From NCBI GenBank assembly GCA_009268125.1, contig WBOU01000002.1, positions 248,001 through 312,000 of the forward strand: DNA of 64,000 bases, in the 5' to 3' direction. Under the pieces are notes generated by a model. The model saw only the letters and a list, made by a program, of their open reading frames with translations, ran no database searches and was not told where the DNA came from. This DNA is from Chloroflexia bacterium SDU3-3. Lineage in GTDB: Bacteria; Chloroflexota; Chloroflexia; Chloroflexales; Roseiflexaceae. Positions 37,184 to 46,277 of the stretch are shown here, piece after piece; position 1 is the first letter of the stretch, and every line of letters starts with the position of its first letter. A program made the position numbers and the translations under genes.

Positions 37184-38962
37184 ATGGCCCTCGCGCAACG
37201 ACGCTCTTTTCTTGGCTTGCCCAAAGCATCCGAGAGCTTGGCCAGCGCCGCCGTGCCCGCCCAGAACGCTCCGAGCGCCGCGCTGCCGCCGCTGGCGGTG
37301 ATCGTGCTCAACCGGCTGGCCTATGGGCCGCGCCAGGGCGAGATCGATGCCTTCAACCAGCTGGGGGCCGACGACGACGCACGGCTGGCCGCGTGGGTCG
37401 GCCAGCAGCTCAGCCCCGACACGATCGACGATGCCGAGTGCCAGCAGGCGCTGAGCAACGCCCGCCTGAAGATCCGCTACGAGGCCTACACCGACTCCAG
37501 CGACTCCAGCAAGAGCTACCCCGCCCGCAACGACGCCGCCCCGCTGGGCTTCGTGCTCTCCGCCAAATCCAACGACGAGCTGACCCAGGAGCTGTGGCCG
37601 CGCTCGCAGTACAGCGTCTCGATGCACTACACCGAGCGCACCCGCCCCTTCGACGAGGTGCGGGTGGCCACCTGGATCCGGGCGGTGCAGAGCAAGCGCC
37701 AGCTCTACGAGGTGCTGGTGGACTTCTGGCACAACCACTTCAGCGTGAATGGCACCAGCGAGAGTTCGATCATGGCCACCTTCCCGGTCTACGACCGGAT
37801 CATCCGCGCCAACGCGCTGGGCAACTTCCGCAGCTTCCTGGAGGCCGTCGCCAAGAGCACGGCGATGATGTACTCGCTGGATAACTACAACAACCGCGCC
37901 TCGGGCGCCGAGGGTGGGAACGAGAACTATGCCCGCGAGCTGTTCGAGCTGCACACCTTTGGCTCGGACAACTACTATAAGTTCTACGACGACCGCACCG
38001 CCATCCCCAAGCTGGATGATGGCGTGACCCCGGCAGGCTATATCGACGACGACGTGTACGAGGCCGCTTCCTGCCTGACTGGCTGGACGATCAACACCAG
38101 TAATGGCCTCTACACCTTCAACGAGAGCTACCACTACGAGGGCGTGAAGGAGGTGCTGGGCACCCTCATCCGCACCCGCGACGTGGGCGCAGAAAATGAG
38201 GCCAAGCTGGTCTTCGACATGCTGGCCAAGCACCCGAAGGTGGCCGCGTACGTGTGCAAGAAGCTCTGCCGCCGCCTGATCGCCGACGAGCCGCCCCAGG
38301 CCGCCATCGATGCGGCGGTGGCCACCTGGATGGCCAACCTGGACAACCCCAACCAGCTGCGCGAGGTGGTGCGCACCATCGTCACCTCGGCGGAGTTCGC
38401 CGCCGCGTGGGCCCAGAAGGTCAAGCGGCCCTTCGAGGCGGTGGCGGCCTACCTGCGCGCCACCGGGGCGCAGCTGCCGGTCGACCAGACCTCGTACGAT
38501 GGCAAGGAGAGCGGCGGCGGCTTCTGGGGAACCATCATGTACCAGATGAATGGCACCGGCCACAAGCTGTTCGAGTGGCCGACCCCCACCGGCCACCCCG
38601 ACATCGCCAGCTACTGGATCAGCTCGAACAGCACGCTGCGGCGCTGGAACCTGCCCTTCCTGCTGGTGCAGAGCTGGGGCGGCAACATCACCACGCCGGA
38701 GATCAGCGGCTGGGATCCGACGAGTGAGGCCCGCAGCGTGACCCAGATCGTGGATGCCTGGATCGCCCGCCTGTTTGGCTACGCGATCAGCGACACCGTG
38801 CGCAGCCAGGTGATCGCGTTCTTCGCGCAGGGCGGCGACGCGGCCCAGCCGCCCGCGCCCACCCCCAAGGCCCCCGACTGGGGCAAGAGCGATGGCCTCA
38901 AGCAGCGCTACCAGGCCATGATCCAGCTGCTGGCCGCCAGCCCCGAGTTCCACAGCCGCTAA
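37184..38962 (+). CDS. DUF1800 family protein
   Basis: A 592-residue protein. ATG 37184 has a near-perfect ribosome site AAGGAGATCCT just before it. The DUF1800 family is recognised from VIVLNRLAYGPRQGEIDAF near the N-terminus, VLVDFWHNHFSV in the middle, NENYARELFELHTFG, and the C-terminal QLLAASPEFHSR. DUF1800 proteins of unknown mechanism almost always pair with DUF1501 proteins, as here (33 bp gap). The N-terminus lacks a clear signal peptide. The family is common in Chloroflexota, Planctomycetota and Verrucomicrobiota; export or a surface role is suspected but not shown. Confidence 0.9.
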   Translation: MALAQRRSFLGLPKASESLASAAVPAQNAPSAALPPLAVIVLNRLAYGPRQGEIDAFNQLGADDDARLAAWVGQQLSPDTIDDAECQQALSNARLKIRYEAYTDSSDSSKSYPARNDAAPLGFVLSAKSNDELTQELWPRSQYSVSMHYTERTRPFDEVRVATWIRAVQSKRQLYEVLVDFWHNHFSVNGTSESSIMATFPVYDRIIRANALGNFRSFLEAVAKSTAMMYSLDNYNNRASGAEGGNENYARELFELHTFGSDNYYKFYDDRTAIPKLDDGVTPAGYIDDDVYEAASCLTGWTINTSNGLYTFNESYHYEGVKEVLGTLIRTRDVGAENEAKLVFDMLAKHPKVAAYVCKKLCRRLIADEPPQAAIDAAVATWMANLDNPNQLREVVRTIVTSAEFAAAWAQKVKRPFEAVAAYLRATGAQLPVDQTSYDGKESGGGFWGTIMYQMNGTGHKLFEWPTPTGHPDIASYWISSNSTLRRWNLPFLLVQSWGGNITTPEISGWDPTSEARSVTQIVDAWIARLFGYAISDTVRSQVIAFFAQGGDAAQPPAPTPKAPDWGKSDGLKQRYQAMIQLLAASPEFHSR

Positions 38963-38995
38963 ACCCCTGCCCAGCGCAGGATGAGGAGCATCCTA

Positions 38996-40366
38996 ATGTC
39001 GATCTCACGACGCCAGTTTGTCGCTGGGTGCAGCACCGCGATCACCGCGATGGCGGGCGGGCGCATCGGCGAGCTTGTGTTTGCCGCCGAGCCGCAGGGC
39101 GATGCGACCTACACCACTTACCTACCAATGGTGATGACGCCCGACCAGATCTTTGTCATGGTCTTCCTGCGCGGCGGCTGCGATAGCCTCAGCCTCGTGT
39201 CGCCCTACGACGACGCGATCTACTACGCCAAGCGCGGCGGGGCCACCGGCGACACGCTGGTGGTGAAAAGTCCGCTCGCCATCGCGCCGAACAACGCGGC
39301 GTTTGGTGCGACCAGCAGCTTCGGGCTGCACCCCAACGCCGCCCCGCTCAAGGAGCTGTATGACGCGGGCAACCTGGCGATTGTGCACGCCACCGGCCTG
39401 AACGACGACACCCGCAGCCACTTCGACGCCATGGACTACATCGAGCGCGGCACGCCGGGCAACAAGAACACTACCAGCGGCTGGCTGGCCCGCCACATCC
39501 AGCTGATCGGCGAATCCACCGCGCTGCTGCCCACCATCTCGGCGGGCAGCGCTGCCCCCAACGCCCTGCTCGACTACAGCGGCGGCGTGGTGATGACCGA
39601 CCTGAACAGCTACGGCCTAAGCGGCCCATACAGCTACAACAGCACCAGCAACCCCGCCATGCTGAACGCGCTCAACGCCATGTACACCGGCAGCGGGGCG
39701 TTTGTGGGCGCTGGCCAGCGCGCGCTGGAGGTGATCAACGCCATCCAGAGCCTCAAGAACGCCAACGGCGGCAAGGATCTGACCTACACGCCCGAGGCCA
39801 ACGTCACCTACGAGAGCAACACGCTCTCGAACTCGCTCAAGATGCTGGCCCAGATTATCAAGCTGAACATGGGTCTGCGCATCGCCACGGTGGACTTTGG
39901 CGGCTGGGACACCCACGACAACCAGGGCACTAACGGCAACGGCTACTACGCCCGCCAGGTCGACACGCTCTCTCGCGCGCTGCACGCCTTCTACAACGAC
40001 CTGCCCAACCACCGCAACCGCGTGACGGTGGTGGTGATGAGCGAGTTCGGGCGCAGGCTAGGCAAGAACGGCGGCGGCGGCACCGACCACGGCCACGGCG
40101 GCGCGATGTTTGTGCTGGGCGGCCATGTGAACGGCGGCAAGATGTACGGCGCGTGGCCGGGGCTGGCCGACCTGGATCAGAAGCAGGATCTGAAGATCAC
40201 CACCGACTACCGCGCCGTGCTGGGCGAGGTGCTGGCACAGCGGCTGGGCAACGCCCGCCTGGGCAAGGTCTTCCCCGGCCTCCAGGTCGAGTCGGGCGGC
40301 GTGCTGGGCTACAAGCGCCTGGGCATCATCCCTGGCGGCGACGCGGTGATCGACTTCTCGGCCTAG
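38996..40366 (+). CDS. DUF1501 family protein, Tat-exported
   Basis: A 456-residue protein. The ATG at 38996 follows GAGGAG. The N-terminus MSISRRQFVAGCST is a twin-arginine (Tat) signal. DUF1501 (alkaline phosphatase/sulfatase-like fold) features: VFLRGGCDSLSLV, HFDAMDYIERGTP, VDFGGWDTHDNQG, VVVMSEFGRR and DHGHGG, which supply the Asp, His and Glu residues typical of this metal-binding superfamily. Substrate unknown. It is translationally close to the DUF1800 gene and likely acts with it. The segment TYTTYLPMVM near the mature N-terminus resembles the YLP motif at the end of the ELWxxDGT proteins. Confidence 0.9.
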   Translation: MSISRRQFVAGCSTAITAMAGGRIGELVFAAEPQGDATYTTYLPMVMTPDQIFVMVFLRGGCDSLSLVSPYDDAIYYAKRGGATGDTLVVKSPLAIAPNNAAFGATSSFGLHPNAAPLKELYDAGNLAIVHATGLNDDTRSHFDAMDYIERGTPGNKNTTSGWLARHIQLIGESTALLPTISAGSAAPNALLDYSGGVVMTDLNSYGLSGPYSYNSTSNPAMLNALNAMYTGSGAFVGAGQRALEVINAIQSLKNANGGKDLTYTPEANVTYESNTLSNSLKMLAQIIKLNMGLRIATVDFGGWDTHDNQGTNGNGYYARQVDTLSRALHAFYNDLPNHRNRVTVVVMSEFGRRLGKNGGGGTDHGHGGAMFVLGGHVNGGKMYGAWPGLADLDQKQDLKITTDYRAVLGEVLAQRLGNARLGKVFPGLQVESGGVLGYKRLGIIPGGDAVIDFSA

Positions 40367-40381
40367 CCTGCGGCGCACGCG

Positions 40382-40410
40382 GCGGGGCAGGGCGCTGTGC
40401 CCTACCCCGC
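40382..40410 (+). terminator. Hairpin after the DUF1501 gene
   Basis: A 12 bp stem with one mismatch (GCGGGGCAGGGC with GCCCTACCCCGC) and a 5-base loop lies 15 bp after the stop. There is no T-run, so termination is likely but not certain. Confidence 0.5.
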
Positions 40411-40421
40411 TGTGCTGTCTC

Positions 40422-40436
40422 TGGCACGGTTTTTGC
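40422..40436 (+). promoter_or_regulatory. Sigma-54-type promoter match (-24/-12)
   Basis: TGGCACGGTTTTTGC fits the sigma-54 consensus TGGCACG-N4-TTGC with the required GG-N10-GC spacing. It lies 67 bp upstream of the YggT-like start codon. Two further matches are at 50911-50925 and 56212-56226. Confidence 0.5.
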
Positions 40437-40503
40437 CTTAGAGCTGTTCAGCTATACGTATCACCCCAGCGCCAGGCGCTGGAGACGTTGGAGGAACAAG
40501 CTA

Positions 40504-40937
40504 TGGTCGAGCGAGAGCGTATCGTGCGCGAGGAGATTGTGGAGACGCCGGGGCAGCGGGCGGTTGCCAGCGTGGAGCACCGCACCACCACGGTGCCCTC
40601 CGAGCGCGAGCGACGGCTGGCCTCGCTGCGGCGCACGCAGCGCGTGATCTACTTTGTGGCCAGCGCGATCGCCGTGCTGATCATGCTGCGCTTCACGCTG
40701 CTGGCGATGGCTGCCAACCCCGACAATGCCTTCGCAAGCTTTGTGTACGGCCTGAGCGGACTGTTTGTCGCGCCGTTCAACACCCTGTTTGGCGAGCCGA
40801 CCCTGGGCAACAGCGTGTTCGAGATATCGAGCCTGGTGGCCATTGCGGTGTACTACCTGCTTGCCTGGGCCGTGATCAAGGTGGTGACTCTGGCATCGGC
40901 CCCGCCCGACGCCACTGGCGCTGCGTACGACGCCTAG
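40504..40937 (+). CDS. YggT-like small membrane protein
   Basis: A 144-residue protein. The ATG at 40504 follows GAGGA at 40491-40495. A charged cytoplasmic N-terminus of about 55 residues precedes two or three hydrophobic helices: VIYFVASAIAVLIMLRFTLL (about 55-74), a region FVYGLSGLFVAPF typical of the YggT family (about 85-98), and ISSLVAIAVYYLLAWAVIKV (about 112-131). YggT-family proteins are implicated in osmotic or division functions, mechanism unclear. It is preceded by a sigma-54-type promoter match and followed by a strong terminator, so it is a single-gene unit. Confidence 0.75.
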
Positions 40938-40955
40938 CGTTTTTCAGCATACAAA

Positions 40956-40990
40956 AGCGGCCCGCCTATCGTGCCGATAGGCGGGCCGCT
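40956..40990. terminator. 16 bp perfect stem terminator
   Basis: AGCGGCCCGCCTATCG, loop TGC, and its exact complement. On the minus strand it runs into TTTTGT and so ends the two-kinase operon whose last stop is at 41001; it can also end the YggT-like transcript. Confidence 0.85.
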
Positions 40991-41000
40991 GCGCTTTCCG

Positions 41001-42182
41001 CTACTCCCACTCGCGCGGTAGGAACACCTGCACCAGCGTACCCTTGCCAGGCTCACTGCGCAGCTTGATCGTGCCCCGGTGCGCATCGATCACATGCTTC
41101 ACGATCGCCAGCCCCACGCCCACGCCGTTCTGGCTGCGCGACATGGAGGTGTCGAGCTGAAAGAACGGCTTGAAGATATTCTCCTGCTCGACATCGGGGA
41201 TGCCGATGCCAGTATCCTTCACAAACACGATAATGCCCTTGGGCGTATCCTCCACCGTCAGCAGCACCTGGCCGCCCGCCGGGGTGAACTTGATCGCATT
41301 GTCGATGATCTGGCGCAGCGCGTGTTCCACGCCGGTGGCGTCGCCGTGGTAGAGCGTGGTGGGCTGGATCTGGGCGCGCAGCGCCACGCCGCCCTCGTTG
41401 GCTCGGTGCTCCAGCTCGCCGATCACGCGGCGCAGCACCTCGTGCACCAGGAAGGGCGTGCGTTTCACATCGGCGGACTGCACCTGCTGTAGGTAGATCA
41501 GGCTGTTCAGCTGGTCGCCCAGCAGGCGGGCGTTGCGCGTGATCACCTGGATGGCCTCCTGCTGCATCGGCTCGAAGCTGCCCAGGGTGCCGCGCTCGAA
41601 CAGGTCGAGGTAGCCTAGGATGGCGGTCAGCGGCGTGCGCAGCTCGTGCGAGATCGCGGCGAGGAAGTGGTTCTTGGCCTGGTCCAGCTTCTTCAGCTCC
41701 TGGTTGGCCTCGGTCACCTCCTGGATCTGCTGCTCCAGCCGCTGCACCAGCTGCTGGCTGTACTCGCGGAGGATCTGGGTCTCCTGGGCGGGCTGCAGCG
41801 TCTCGCGCTTGCCCGTCATGAACTCCTCAAGCTGCATCGGCAGGCGGCGCGGGTCGATCGGCTTGGTCAGGTAGCCGTCGCAGCCTGCGGCCAGGGTGCG
41901 CTCGCGCGTGCCGGGCTGCGCGTCGGCGGTGAGCGCCACGATCGGCGTGCCGTGCAGGTTGGGCATGGCGCGCAGGCGCGTGGTGGTCTCATACCCATTC
42001 ATGGTAGGGATGTTCATGTCCACCAGGATGAGGCTCAGCATGCGGTCGGTGGCCTTGTCGATGCCTTGGGGGCCGTCGTCGGCCAGCAGCACGCGGTAGC
42101 CGCGCGCCTCAAGCACCCGCGCCACCAGCCGCTGGTTGTCGTGGTTGTCTTCGATATAGAGGATGGTTGGCTCTTCAAGCAT
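41001..42182 (-). CDS. Receiver-histidine kinase hybrid (operon partner)
   Basis: A 393-residue protein: receiver (about 5-122; acceptor Asp in LILVDMNIPTMNG, Lys in YLTKPIDP), a coiled-coil linker (about 135-170), HisKA (about 175-235; [15 protein letters not shown]) and HATPase (about 275-392; NAIKFTPAGG, DTGIGIPDVEQ, NGVGVGLAIVKHV). Its start codon overlaps the end of the upstream kinase gene by 8 bp, so the two are translationally coupled. The layout matches the receiver-kinase at 29830-31128, suggesting a recurring architecture in which a membrane or HAMP kinase feeds a receiver-kinase. Confidence 0.92.
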   Translation of the reverse strand: MLEEPTILYIEDNHDNQRLVARVLEARGYRVLLADDGPQGIDKATDRMLSLILVDMNIPTMNGYETTTRLRAMPNLHGTPIVALTADAQPGTRERTLAAGCDGYLTKPIDPRRLPMQLEEFMTGKRETLQPAQETQILREYSQQLVQRLEQQIQEVTEANQELKKLDQAKNHFLAAISHELRTPLTAILGYLDLFERGTLGSFEPMQQEAIQVITRNARLLGDQLNSLIYLQQVQSADVKRTPFLVHEVLRRVIGELEHRANEGGVALRAQIQPTTLYHGDATGVEHALRQIIDNAIKFTPAGGQVLLTVEDTPKGIIVFVKDTGIGIPDVEQENIFKPFFQLDTSMSRSQNGVGVGLAIVKHVIDAHRGTIKLRSEPGKGTLVQVFLPREWE

Positions 42183-44838
42183 GTGTGCCGTCCATTATGC
42201 TGCGGGCGTCATCTTGCGCCGCCTCGTTTTGGGGGTCGTGCGGGCCAAGCTCGGGCACTGGCAGGGTGAAGGTGAAGGTGCTGCCCTGGCCCAGCTCGCT
42301 CTCGACCCAGATCTGCCCGCCCATCAGCTCGACAAACTTGCGGGTGATCGCCAGCCCCAGCCCGCTGCCGCGCGCGCCCGTGCGGCCCGCGTGCACCTGG
42401 CGGAACTCCTCGAAGATCTCGCCGAAGTGCTCGGGGGCGATGCCGATGCCGGTGTCGCGCACGCCGATGGCGATAAAGGTGCGCGGCTGCTGCGTGCCCT
42501 CGGCCATCATGGTCATGGGGCGGGCGGTGATCGCCACCGTGCCTTCGCTGGTGAATTTTACCGCATTTGAGAGCAGGTTCAGCAGCACCTGCCGGGTCTT
42601 GGCGCGGTCGGCGTAGACCCGCAGCGACTGGCTGGGCAGGCTGGCGTGGATCTTGATCGGCTTGCCCACGATCAGTCCCTGCACCGTGTCGGTGACCTCG
42701 CCCACCACCTCGCTCAGCGCGAAGCTCTCGGGGCTGATCTCCACGCGGTTGGCCTCGATCCGCGCCAGATCCAGCAGCTCGTTGATCAGGTGCAGCAGCA
42801 CCCGCCCGTTCTGGTTGATCGTGCGCAGATCCTCGCGCTGCATGGATGTGATCGGGCCATCCAGCTCATCCAGCATCACGGTGGAGAAGCCGATGATCGC
42901 GTTCAGCGGGGTGCGCAGCTCGTGCGAGATCGCGGCCAGGAACTGGGTCTTCAGCTTGTCGGCCTCCTGCGCGCGCTCCATGGCGGCGCGCAGCTCGGTG
43001 GTGCGCTGGGTCACCTGCTGCTCAAGGTGGTTGTAGAGCTTGGTGTTTTCGATTGTCAGGCCCACCACGCTGGCGTAGGTCAGCAGCTGCGCCGCGTCGC
43101 GCGGGGTGATCTCGCGCTGGCTGAACTGGTAGTCGGCGGAGAGCAGGCCGATGATCACCTCGTCGTGGCCGAAGATCGGCACCTGCACATAGCTCTCGCT
43201 CTGGGCCACTTCTTGCTTGGCCTGGGGGATCTTGGGGTGCTCCCAGGGGTTGTCGATGATCACGGCCTGGCCGCTGCGCATGATGTCGGCCTCGATGGTG
43301 CTGCCCTCCAGCGACACCGGATCGTTGTTGGCGGCCTCGATGAAGTCGATGGCCTGCTGCTCGTTGCCCTTGCCAAACGAGGCGGCGATGCAGCGCAGGT
43401 AGCTGCCCTCGGCCAGGTAGAGCGCGGCGCGGTCGAAGCCCAGGTCGTCGCACACCGAGCGCGGGATCATGTCCAGCAGCTCGGGCAGCGAGACGATGGT
43501 CTTGAAGCGGTTCGAGACCTCGTTCAGCGTGGCCAGGCGGTGCAGGTTGTCCTCTAGCTCATCCACCTGCTGGCCCAGGGCCACGCTCATGCTGTTGAAC
43601 GAGCGCACCAGGTCGCCGATCTCGTCGTTGCTCTCCACCGCGATCTGGTGGCTGAAGTTGCCCGCCGCCACGCGCTGCGCCCCCAGCTGCAGCCGCCGCA
43701 GCGGGCGGGTGAGCCAGAGCGTCAGCGTGGCCCCCACCACCGGCAGCGCGATCAGGCTCAGCAGCAGGATGATCGCCACCTGGTTGCGCAGGTCGTCCTG
43801 CTGGGTGGCGATGTTGCTGCCCACCGCCTTGGCAGGGCCGCTGATCGCCGACTCGGGGTAGATGATGCCCACACTCCACCCCGAGTAGTTCACGGGCGCG
43901 TAGGCCAGGTAGATGTCATCCTGGTCCACCATCAGCCGCTTGATGCCGGTCTCGCCGTTCACCATGCGGTTCACCACCGAGCGCAGGCGCGGGTCGTCGG
44001 AGTCGAGCAGGTTCTCGGTGCGGAACTGCTCGTTCCACTGCAGGTTGTCGGTGCGCATCTGCGGGGCCACCAGCACCTGTCCGTCGCTGTTCAGCAGGAA
44101 CGCGCCGCCCTGCGCGCCGATGTCGGTCTGCAGCAGGTCTTGCTGGATGGTCTGCAGCAGGATGTCGAAGCCGACCACGCCGATGACCCTGCCCTCGGTG
44201 TCGTACAGCGGGGTGGCGCAGGTCGTCACCAGCTGCAGCGTGTTGGCGTCCACGTAGGTGTCGGCCCACACGGTGCCCTTCTGCGTCTTGGCGGCCTTGT
44301 ACCAGGGGCGGTCGCGCGGGTCGAACGAGTAGGGCAGCTTGTCGATGATGTCCTGGTTGAAGGCGATCACGCCGCCGGTCTCGAAGGCCACGTAGCCCAG
44401 GCTGATCAGCTGGTTGCGGGCGACCATGGTGCGGATGAGCGGGGTGATCTGGCGGGCGCGGGCCACAGTCTCGGGGTAGTTGGCGAGGTTGCGCGGGGTC
44501 GCGCCGCCCGGCACCACCCACACGCGCTCACCGCCGCCCTCGGTCGGCGGCCCGGCGGCGATCAGCGTGTTGGCATAGCCCGCGACGCTCTCCACCTGCT
44601 GCTGGATGTGGTCCAGGGTGGAGTTATAGAGCTTGGCCTTGTCGGCGGCTCGCTCGGCGAGGCTGTTCTCGGTCTGGCGTCGCAGCGCATCGATCGTCGA
44701 CTCTTCGGCGGTGGCGCGCGCGGTGGCCAGGCTCTGAAGGCCGAACCAGCTGACCCCCAGCAGCGGGAGCCAGGCGAGCATGAGCGCCAGTGCCAGCAGT
44801 TTTGTGCGAATGTTCAGACGCAAGCGCCAGCGCGCCAC
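42175..44838 (-). CDS. Membrane sensor histidine kinase (Cache-HAMP-GAF)
   Basis: An 887-residue protein if started at GTG 44838, which has GGAGA a few bases upstream; the frame stays open to 45027 but that extension looks non-coding. Order: membrane helix (about 8-28), a dCache-type periplasmic sensor (about 35-340; VWADTYVDANTLQLVTTCAT, VIGVVGFDI), a second helix (about 346-370), HAMP (about 370-426), GAF (about 446-600), HisKA (about 626-690; [15 protein letters not shown]) and HATPase (about 750-865; DTGIGIAPEHFGE, GSGLGLAITRKF). dCache domains bind amino acids, polyamines or carboxylates outside the cell. It is the first gene of a two-gene operon with the receiver-kinase. The signal is unknown. 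Confidence 0.9.
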   Translation of the reverse strand: MARWRLRLNIRTKLLALALMLAWLPLLGVSWFGLQSLATARATAEESTIDALRRQTENSLAERAADKAKLYNSTLDHIQQQVESVAGYANTLIAAGPPTEGGGERVWVVPGGATPRNLANYPETVARARQITPLIRTMVARNQLISLGYVAFETGGVIAFNQDIIDKLPYSFDPRDRPWYKAAKTQKGTVWADTYVDANTLQLVTTCATPLYDTEGRVIGVVGFDILLQTIQQDLLQTDIGAQGGAFLLNSDGQVLVAPQMRTDNLQWNEQFRTENLLDSDDPRLRSVVNRMVNGETGIKRLMVDQDDIYLAYAPVNYSGWSVGIIYPESAISGPAKAVGSNIATQQDDLRNQVAIILLLSLIALPVVGATLTLWLTRPLRRLQLGAQRVAAGNFSHQIAVESNDEIGDLVRSFNSMSVALGQQVDELEDNLHRLATLNEVSNRFKTIVSLPELLDMIPRSVCDDLGFDRAALYLAEGSYLRCIAASFGKGNEQQAIDFIEAANNDPVSLEGSTIEADIMRSGQAVIIDNPWEHPKIPQAKQEVAQSESYVQVPIFGHDEVIIGLLSADYQFSQREITPRDAAQLLTYASVVGLTIENTKLYNHLEQQVTQRTTELRAAMERAQEADKLKTQFLAAISHELRTPLNAIIGFSTVMLDELDGPITSMQREDLRTINQNGRVLLHLINELLDLARIEANRVEISPESFALSEVVGEVTDTVQGLIVGKPIKIHASLPSQSLRVYADRAKTRQVLLNLLSNAVKFTSEGTVAITARPMTMMAEGTQQPRTFIAIGVRDTGIGIAPEHFGEIFEEFRQVHAGRTGARGSGLGLAITRKFVELMGGQIWVESELGQGSTFTFTLPVPELGPHDPQNEAAQDDARSIMDGTHA

Positions 44839-44995
44839 ACCTGTTCTCCAGATCGTATCGGTTGTTGTTCGGGTATGGCTACATGGTATTCGGTTTGCGA
44901 AAAAGCACAAGTGGCATATATGACGTTTTTCTGACAGCGGTAGTAGTGCTTTTTTGCTAGGTGGCGGCGCGGGCGATTTTATGGCGCTGGCAGCT

Positions 44996-45655
44996 TGGTG
45001 GGTGGGTGCCCTACACGGGCGGCACACAGGGGCCAGCCCTCACAGGGTGTTACTTCTTGCTGTCGGTGCTGGGCTTTTTCCATAAGCGATGGCAGTCGTG
45101 TGTGTTCGACGGGTGGGTGCCCTGCGCGGGCGGCGCCTAGGGGCCAGCCCCTAGGAACCCCGCAAGGGGGCGATGCCCCTTAGCAGGTGTCACTTTTCCG
45201 GTTTGCGCTGGGCTTTTTAAATGAGCGATGGCAGTGGTAGGTGTTTAGCGGGTGGATGCCCTGCGCGGGCGGCGCCTAGGGGCTAGCCCTTAGGAACCCC
45301 ACGAGGGGGCGTTGCCCCCTTCGAAACCCCCAATTTGTAGCATTCCTATGCCGAAATCAGGCATCTGGTGTTCGTGCATATGGCCATCAAAACCATAGCG
45401 GCACCTTCGCCGCATGGGCCAGGTGGATGAGATTCCCGATCTCGGGTGCTGCGTATGGCCCGGCACCCGAGATAGTGTACTTTGTTGCTTCCAGATGCCT
45501 TGCCCAAAAAAGTGACACCTGCTGAGGGCGATGCCCCCTTTGAACCCCCAATTTTGGGTGTTCCAATGCTGTTCACAGGCTGCTATCATTCGTGCATATG
45601 GCCATCAAAACACGAGCAGCACCTTCGCCGTATGGGCCGGGTGGGTTAACATTGG
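44996..45655. repeat. Cluster of degenerate intergenic repeats
   Basis: At least four related segments. Three (starting near 44998, 45111 and 45249) share GGTGGGTGCCCTGCGCGGGCGG-like blocks, GGGCCAGCCC, GGGGGCGATGCCCC, AGGTGTCACTT and GCTGGGCTTTTT. The third and a fourth (45505-45655) share TTCGTGCATATGGCCATCA and CACCTTCGCCG. No gene is apparent. This is part of a 1.4 kb gap (44839-46277) between the kinase operon and argS, one of the longest non-coding stretches here. Confidence 0.75.
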
Positions 45656-45695
45656 CCCGATCCCGATGTTTCCCTTGGCGACCCTCACGCACGGT

Positions 45696-45905
45696 GGTCA
45701 AAACGAGCCTCGACCGGGTCAAAATGAGCCTCGACCGGGTCAAAATGAGCCTCGACCGGGTCAAAATGAGCCTCGACCGGGTCAAAACGAACCTCGACCG
45801 GGTCAAAATGAACCTCGACCGGGTCAAAATGAACCTCGACCGGGTCAAAATGAGCCTCGACCGGGTCAAAATGAACCTCGACCGGGTCAAAATGAACCTC
45901 GACCA
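45696..45905. repeat. Tandem array, 10 units of 21 bp (array 2)
   Basis: Ten uninterrupted 21 bp units that begin GGTCAAAATGA or GGTCAAAACGA and end in CCTCGACCG. Each unit starts with GGTC and has GACC near its end, so a short inverted repeat recurs at every junction (GACCGGGTC). Units differ by one to three bases. There is no stop codon in the frames I followed, so the open frames across it are by-products. Copy number and unit length equal those of array 1, but the sequence is unrelated. Confidence 0.9.
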
Positions 45906-45970
45906 GGTCAGGCTGGCCTGGCGCTTGCTCCCATCGGTGATGGCGGTTGTGGCGAGATGCATGTTCTCGT

Positions 45971-46016
45971 TCCCTTGGCGCCTTGGAGCCTTGGTGGTAA
46001 ACGGTCCTCTTGAGCC
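45971..46016. repeat. Fragment related to the MITE-like element
   Basis: TTGGCGCCTTGGAGCCTTGG and the following TGGTAAACGGTCCTCTTGA resemble the inner segment of the elements at 22435-22574 and 50760-50895, which carry GTCTTGGTGGTAAGAATGTT or its complement. The terminal inverted repeats are not seen here. Confidence 0.4.
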
Positions 46017-46143
46017 TTCGCACCCTCGTGCCTTCATGGTATTCGCCCTCCTTGCGCAGAGCGGCGCTTCCGCATATACTTGTGGCAGCAGTACGGGCTA
46101 GAGAACGACGGCTAGAGGATTCGACGGCATGCTTGTGCTTTTT

Positions 46144-46210
46144 CAGCGTAGCTAGGTGATGGGCGAGGCAGGCGGGTTCACCCCCGCGCCGCCCATCACC
46201 TGCTGCGCTG
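46144..46210 (+). promoter_or_regulatory. Long hairpin in the argS leader
   Basis: Nested stems: CAGCG with CGCTG outside, AGGTGATGGGCG with CGCCCATCACCT (12 bp perfect, 46154-46165 and 46190-46201), and an inner GCGGG/CCCGC. It ends 67 bp before the argS start. No T-box GGTGG-type antiterminator sequence was seen. It could be a leader attenuator or a terminator without an adjacent T-run. Confidence 0.45.
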
Positions 46211-46277
46211 GAACAGAAGCCCTGCACGCGCCGTGTGCCTCTAGCCATTCTTTTTGCACCGAAAAGTGAGGATTTAC

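Noticed and set aside
37007-38953. A 648-codon open frame on the minus strand opposite the DUF1800 gene
   Set aside because: Shadow of the DUF1800 coding sequence: low-complexity composition and no motifs. The plus-strand gene has an excellent ribosome site and family motifs.
45592-46101. Repeat protein encoded across array 2
   Set aside because: Open frames run through the array in more than one frame and on both strands, no ribosome site is seen, and flanking sequence has no coding character.
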